From Clavibacter sepedonicus (GTDB taxonomy: Bacteria > Actinomycetota > Actinomycetes > Actinomycetales > Microbacteriaceae), in NCBI RefSeq assembly GCF_000069225.1, contig NC_010407.1, positions 2,728,001-2,792,000 of the forward strand: a DNA stretch of 64,000 nucleotides. Direction: 5' to 3'. Shown here in pieces: positions 61,086 to 64,000 of the stretch (its first letter is position 1; each line of letters starts with the position of its first letter). The notes beneath the pieces were generated by a model that was not told the origin of the DNA, made no database searches, and saw only the letters and a list, made by a program, of their open reading frames with translations. Position numbers and translations under genes: made by a program.

Positions 61086-61754
61086 ATGCCCGCCGCCCGC
61101 ACCCGCCCCGTCACGATCGCGCTCGTCGACGACTACGACGTGGTGCTGAAGGGCCTCGCCCACATGTTCGACGACTACCGCGACCGCGTGCTGGTGGCCG
61201 AGATCGATGCCAACGCCGCTCTCTCCGACGAGATCGACATCGTGCTGTACGACTCGTTCGCGCAGCCCGAATCCGACCACCACGAGATCGCGGAGCTGGT
61301 GCGCAACCCGCGGGCCCGCCGCGTGGTCGTCTACACCTGGAACTTCCAGCCCGAGCTGATCGCTGACGCCCGCCGCCAGGGCGTGCACGGCTACCTCTCC
61401 AAGGCGCTGCCCGCACGGGAACTCGTGGAGGCGCTCGAGCGGATCCACGCGGGCGAGGAGCTGTTCAACCAGGCGCCGCTGCGGGCCGCGAGCGCGCCGT
61501 CGCTCGATTGGCCGGGCAAGCGCGAGGGGATCACGGACCGCGAGTCGGAGATCCTCGCCCTCATCACGCAGGGCAAGAGCAACCAGGAGGTCGCGGCGCT
61601 CACGTACCTCTCCCCCAACACGGTGAAGAGCTACATCCGCTCGATCTACCGGAAGATCCAGGTGCAGAGCCGCACCCAGGCGGTCATCTGGGGTGTCGGC
61701 CACGGGTTCAGCCCCGACCACCACCGGATTGACCACTGGTTGGGTGGGCCGTAG
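61086..61754 (+). CDS. LuxR-family response regulator
   Basis: The 222-residue protein has a receiver-like domain (residues about 8-130) with LVDDYDVVLKGL. The usual phosphorylation Asp lies in IVLYDSFAQP, and a conserved-position Lys in SKALPARELVEAL follows. A C-terminal LuxR helix-turn-helix (GITDRESEILALITQGKSNQEVAALTYLSPNTVKSYIRSIYRKI order) starts near residue 150. It is a DNA-binding regulator, but the expected histidine kinase is not adjacent. The ATG at 61086 is chosen over an upstream extension. Confidence 0.88.
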   Translation: MPAARTRPVTIALVDDYDVVLKGLAHMFDDYRDRVLVAEIDANAALSDEIDIVLYDSFAQPESDHHEIAELVRNPRARRVVVYTWNFQPELIADARRQGVHGYLSKALPARELVEALERIHAGEELFNQAPLRAASAPSLDWPGKREGITDRESEILALITQGKSNQEVAALTYLSPNTVKSYIRSIYRKIQVQSRTQAVIWGVGHGFSPDHHRIDHWLGGP

Positions 61755-61798
61755 GGGGCACCTAGAGGTCTTCGCGGCCGGTGGGAACCGCCATGGCG

Positions 61799-61978
61799 TC
61801 AGGCGCGCTTGTCCGCGATGAACGTGTCGAGGTCGAAGGGTGCTGCTTCGCCGCTCTCCTCACCGGCGACCAGCGCTAGTCGCAGCGCCTCGAGCCGCGG
61901 CTCCTGATCCTCCATGTCGCGGAGCCCGGTCCGGCCCACCTCACTCGCGGATCGATCCTGCCCGGATGCCACCTGCCG
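61799..61978 (-). pseudogene. ParD-family antitoxin, 5'-truncated remnant
   Basis: The minus-strand frame reads RQVASGQDRSASEVGRTGLR, then a helical stretch, and ends GEAAPFDLDTFIADKRA with TGA. This matches the middle and C-terminal parts of ParD/CC2985-type antitoxins, but the N-terminal DNA-binding strand is missing. The codon before RQVA is the fic stop TAG in the same frame. No ParE toxin gene follows. It is a relic of a toxin-antitoxin pair. Confidence 0.6.
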
Positions 61979-62764
61979 CTACCTCCCGTAGCCGCTGTCT
62001 CGGCCGCCCACACGACCACCGGCAACTGGGCCCGGTCGCGCGACGCCATGGACCGCACGCGACGGTGACGGCCCCTCAGGTCGGGTGGTCCCGGGCGATG
62101 TCGGGCGCGGGAGAGGGACGACCGCTCGCCCCAGCACCTCCTCCAGACGCGCGTTGCTGCCGGTGTCCTGGCTGTGGAATCGGGCCTCGACGAACTGCTC
62201 CCTCAGCGGCGATCCCACGGCGAACCGGGAGGACTCGATGCGGTACCCCGCCTGCTCCGCGAGCTGAGAGAAGAACACGAACTGGGTGCGGGTGTTGCCC
62301 TCGCGGAAGCTGTGGATCACGTTGAGCTCGCCCCAGCTCTCCGCGAGCTCGTGGACGAACTCCCGCTGATCGAGGCCCCGCAGGAGGTCCTTGTCGGCGA
62401 GCTGCCGGTACTGGGCCTCGGCTGCTTCGGTGAGGGTCGGACCGGCCGGGTAGTAGGAGTGCCCGTCCTTGCTCATGAAGGAGCCGACGGGAGCGACGCG
62501 CTCCTCGCCGGCCCAGTCGTAGACGTCCTGGAAGATGTGGCGGTGGATCGCCTTCATGTGCGGGTAGTCGAAGTGTCCGTCGATGGGTTGCCGATATAGC
62601 TCGGCGAGTCTCACACGCGCGATGTCTTCTTCGCTGACGCGCAGCTTGTCGGAGTCTGTCTCACCGTGGGGCTTGCCAGGGCCCGTGAGCTTGTTCCTGA
62701 GGACGGTCGTACCCGGTATGAAGTAGTCGTCCCAGGTTCGGAACGTCGGCCGACGGCGCATCAT
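61979..62764 (-). CDS. Fic-domain protein (toxin of a Fic/VbhA-like pair)
   Basis: The 261-residue protein carries the Fic core: GHFDYPHMKAIHRHIFQDVYDWAGEER, then the active-site motif HSFREGNTRTQ near residue 150, a form of the HxFx(D/E)GNxR motif with Thr in place of the second Gly, as in some actinobacterial Fic toxins. Fic enzymes transfer AMP to target proteins. The C-terminal 50 or so residues are Pro/Arg-rich and probably disordered. It overlaps its antitoxin gene by 4 nt. Confidence 0.88.
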   Translation of the reverse strand: MMRRRPTFRTWDDYFIPGTTVLRNKLTGPGKPHGETDSDKLRVSEEDIARVRLAELYRQPIDGHFDYPHMKAIHRHIFQDVYDWAGEERVAPVGSFMSKDGHSYYPAGPTLTEAAEAQYRQLADKDLLRGLDQREFVHELAESWGELNVIHSFREGNTRTQFVFFSQLAEQAGYRIESSRFAVGSPLREQFVEARFHSQDTGSNARLEEVLGRAVVPLPRPTSPGTTRPEGPSPSRAVHGVARPGPVAGGRVGGRDSGYGR

Positions 62765-62970
62765 CCGATGACGTGGCGACGGATCGCGGCTACTGCCTCT
62801 TCGCTCGTGATCTCCTCCCGAGCGGCGCGCTCCGATATCTCGATCAGCACAGGATCCGTCACCTGGTGTCCGGCGAGCGCGAGGGCCGCGTCCGCGAAGG
62901 CGAGGCTCTCCGCGGCTCGTGCATCGCGTGCGGCGATGGCGGCAGCGGCGGAGGTCTGCGAGTGCGGCAT
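62761..62970 (-). CDS. VbhA-like antitoxin of the Fic protein
   Basis: The 69-residue helical protein begins MPHSQTSAAAAIAARDARA and ends LIEISERAAREEITSEEAVAAIRRHVIG, the pattern of short antitoxins encoded just before Fic toxins. The usual inhibitory (S/T)xxxE(G/N) motif is not obvious. A degenerate version may lie near FADAALALAGHQVTD. The stop overlaps the fic start by 4 nt, so both are probably co-translated. Confidence 0.75.
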   Translation of the reverse strand: MPHSQTSAAAAIAARDARAAESLAFADAALALAGHQVTDPVLIEISERAAREEITSEEAVAAIRRHVIG

Positions 62971-63141
62971 GACGGGCCCCTTTCTGAGTTCTACAAACCT
63001 ACCCGCGGGGTCTCCCCACGGGCCTGAGATCACCCCACCTTCGGAGCGCAGCGGGGTCGACGAGTTGGGGAGGAGCTTCTGACAGCGGAAGCGGACGCAC
63101 GGCCCAGCACACCACCCGCCCTCCCCGCCTCCTCTGCGAGC

Positions 63142-64000
63142 ATGACCCGCATGATCCCCTCCACTTCCTCCCGGTTCCGCAAGTCCGTGCCCAAGGCGGA
63201 GGCGGGAGACCGGGCGGCGGTGCTGAGCCCCGCGTTCGCCGCGCCCGGCATGGCGCCCGTGGTGCACGTGCAGGCGATGCGGCGGCTGCAGGAGGCGACC
63301 GGGCTGATCCCCGTCGAGTACCCGACCACGCGCCGGCTCGGGGCGAGCGCGGAGGATCGCGCCGCCGACATCACGGCCGCGTTCGCCGACGACTCCATCC
63401 GCGCGATCGTCTCGACCGTCGGCGGGGACGACCAGGTCACGGTGATCCCGCACGTGGACATCGAGGAGCTGGCCCGGAACCCCAAGCCCTTCCTCGGCTA
63501 CAGCGACAACACGAACCTGCACAACCTGCTCGCCGGGCTCGGCATCCCCTCCTTCTATGGCGGATCCACGCAGGTGCACCTCGGCGCCGGCCCCGGCATC
63601 GACGACGTGCACCTGCGCTCGCTGCGGGCCGCGCTGATCGAGGGAGGCGAGCTCGAGATCACGGAGCCCGGGGAGTCGGAGGACCACGGGATCGACTGGA
63701 CGGATCCTCGCGCGCTCACCGAGCACGGCGAGCGGACCGCGACCGAGCCGTGGAAGTGGGCCGGCCCCGCGGCGACGGTGGAGGGGCCGACCTGGGGCGG
63801 CTGCATCGAGGTGATCGACCAGATCGCGATGGCCGGGCGCATGCCGGACCTCGACCGGCTGGAGGGCGGGATCCTGCTGCTCGAGACGAGCGAGGAGGTG
63901 CCGTCGGCGGCCAGCGTGAAGCGCTGGGTGCGGGGGCTCGGCGAGCGCGGGATCCTCGACGTCGTCGCGGGCGTGCTCGTCGCCCGTCCGGTGACCATCG
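63142..64000 (+). CDS. Peptidase S66 (LD-carboxypeptidase-like), start only
   Basis: The frame is open from ATG 63142 to the window edge (about 286 codons). It has GDRAAVLSPAFAAPG at the start, VSTVGGDDQ, and KPFLGYSDNTNLHNLL with the GYSD serine motif of S66 peptidases, followed by ILLLETSEE. Family members cleave the tetrapeptide of peptidoglycan or process microcin-like peptides. The catalytic Glu and His lie in the C-terminal part, which is partly cut off here, so the function is by family only. Confidence 0.85.
   Translation, partial: MTRMIPSTSSRFRKSVPKAEAGDRAAVLSPAFAAPGMAPVVHVQAMRRLQEATGLIPVEYPTTRRLGASAEDRAADITAAFADDSIRAIVSTVGGDDQVTVIPHVDIEELARNPKPFLGYSDNTNLHNLLAGLGIPSFYGGSTQVHLGAGPGIDDVHLRSLRAALIEGGELEITEPGESEDHGIDWTDPRALTEHGERTATEPWKWAGPAATVEGPTWGGCIEVIDQIAMAGRMPDLDRLEGGILLLETSEEVPSAASVKRWVRGLGERGILDVVAGVLVARPVTI

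Overview
The window is high-GC actinobacterial chromosome that fits Clavibacter (Microbacteriaceae), probably a member of the C. michiganensis complex. This rests on the gene content (menaquinone genes beside a ResC/CcsB gene, a C50 carotenoid cluster with crtYe/crtYf/crtEb, an rrn operon without spacer tRNAs), GTG/TTG starts, and TAGGNT boxes 6-7 nt before several start codons (leaderless-type promoters). Three 1070-bp IS481-family copies, one IS30-family element and several broken genes suggest an IS-rich, decaying genome such as C. sepedonicus. The species is an inference, not proven by the sequence.

Layout. 1-3.7 kb: end of ccsB, menC divergent from menB-menE, and a CsbD stress protein. 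3.8-5.3 kb: a small membrane protein and IS481 copy 1. 5.3-10.9 kb: a heterodimeric ABC exporter (minus) and a membrane-anchored DDAH-like hydrolase. 11.0-16.9 kb: the rRNA operon (minus; 16S-23S-5S), with inverted repeats that could pair around 16S and 23S. 17-22.7 kb: purN-purH, a DUF6350-type membrane protein and sucC-sucD. 22.9-27.1 kb: an MpaB-like oxygenase, a broken cell-wall-anchored protein and a UvrD/PcrA helicase. 27.3-28.4 kb: IS481 copy 2. 28.4-35.6 kb: a GDSL-like protein, a small conserved-looking protein, and the operon crtE-crtB-crtI-crtYe-crtYf-crtEb facing idi. 35.6-37.1 kb: the IS30 element. 37.1-43.3 kb: a GH13 glucosidase, an aldo/keto reductase, tRNA-Thr and tRNA-Met, a tiny 28-residue peptide gene with its own promoter and terminator, and hadA-hadB-murB. 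43.3-45.3 kb: a lower-GC insert bounded by 37-bp direct repeats, carrying a Cys-rich bacteriocin-like precursor (interrupted by one in-frame TAG) and a small two-helix membrane protein that could give immunity. 45.3-49.6 kb: an aminotransferase, tRNA-Trp, secE-nusG-rplK-rplA. 49.7-54.7 kb: a GNAT acetyltransferase, a quinone-oxidoreductase-like protein, a 5'-truncated YqaJ-type nuclease cut at IS481 copy 3, then Gfo/Idh and ThuA-like sugar genes. 54.9-64 kb: a TIM-barrel isomerase, a frameshifted ABC exporter, a ferritin-like protein, a secreted Ig-like repeat protein, a GlsB/YeaQ protein, a LuxR-type regulator, a Fic/VbhA-like toxin-antitoxin pair beside a ParD relic, and the start of an S66 peptidase.

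The clearest functional unit is the carotenoid operon. Idi and CrtE make the C20 diphosphate, CrtB and CrtI give lycopene, CrtEb adds C5 units, and CrtYe/CrtYf close the rings to give a yellow C50 pigment. CrtB and CrtI lie in one uninterrupted reading frame. The most novel-looking items are the bacteriocin-like insert with its att-like repeats and amber codon, the solitary 28-residue peptide gene ending in CDSCQ, the crtB-crtI fused frame, and the membrane-DDAH fusion.
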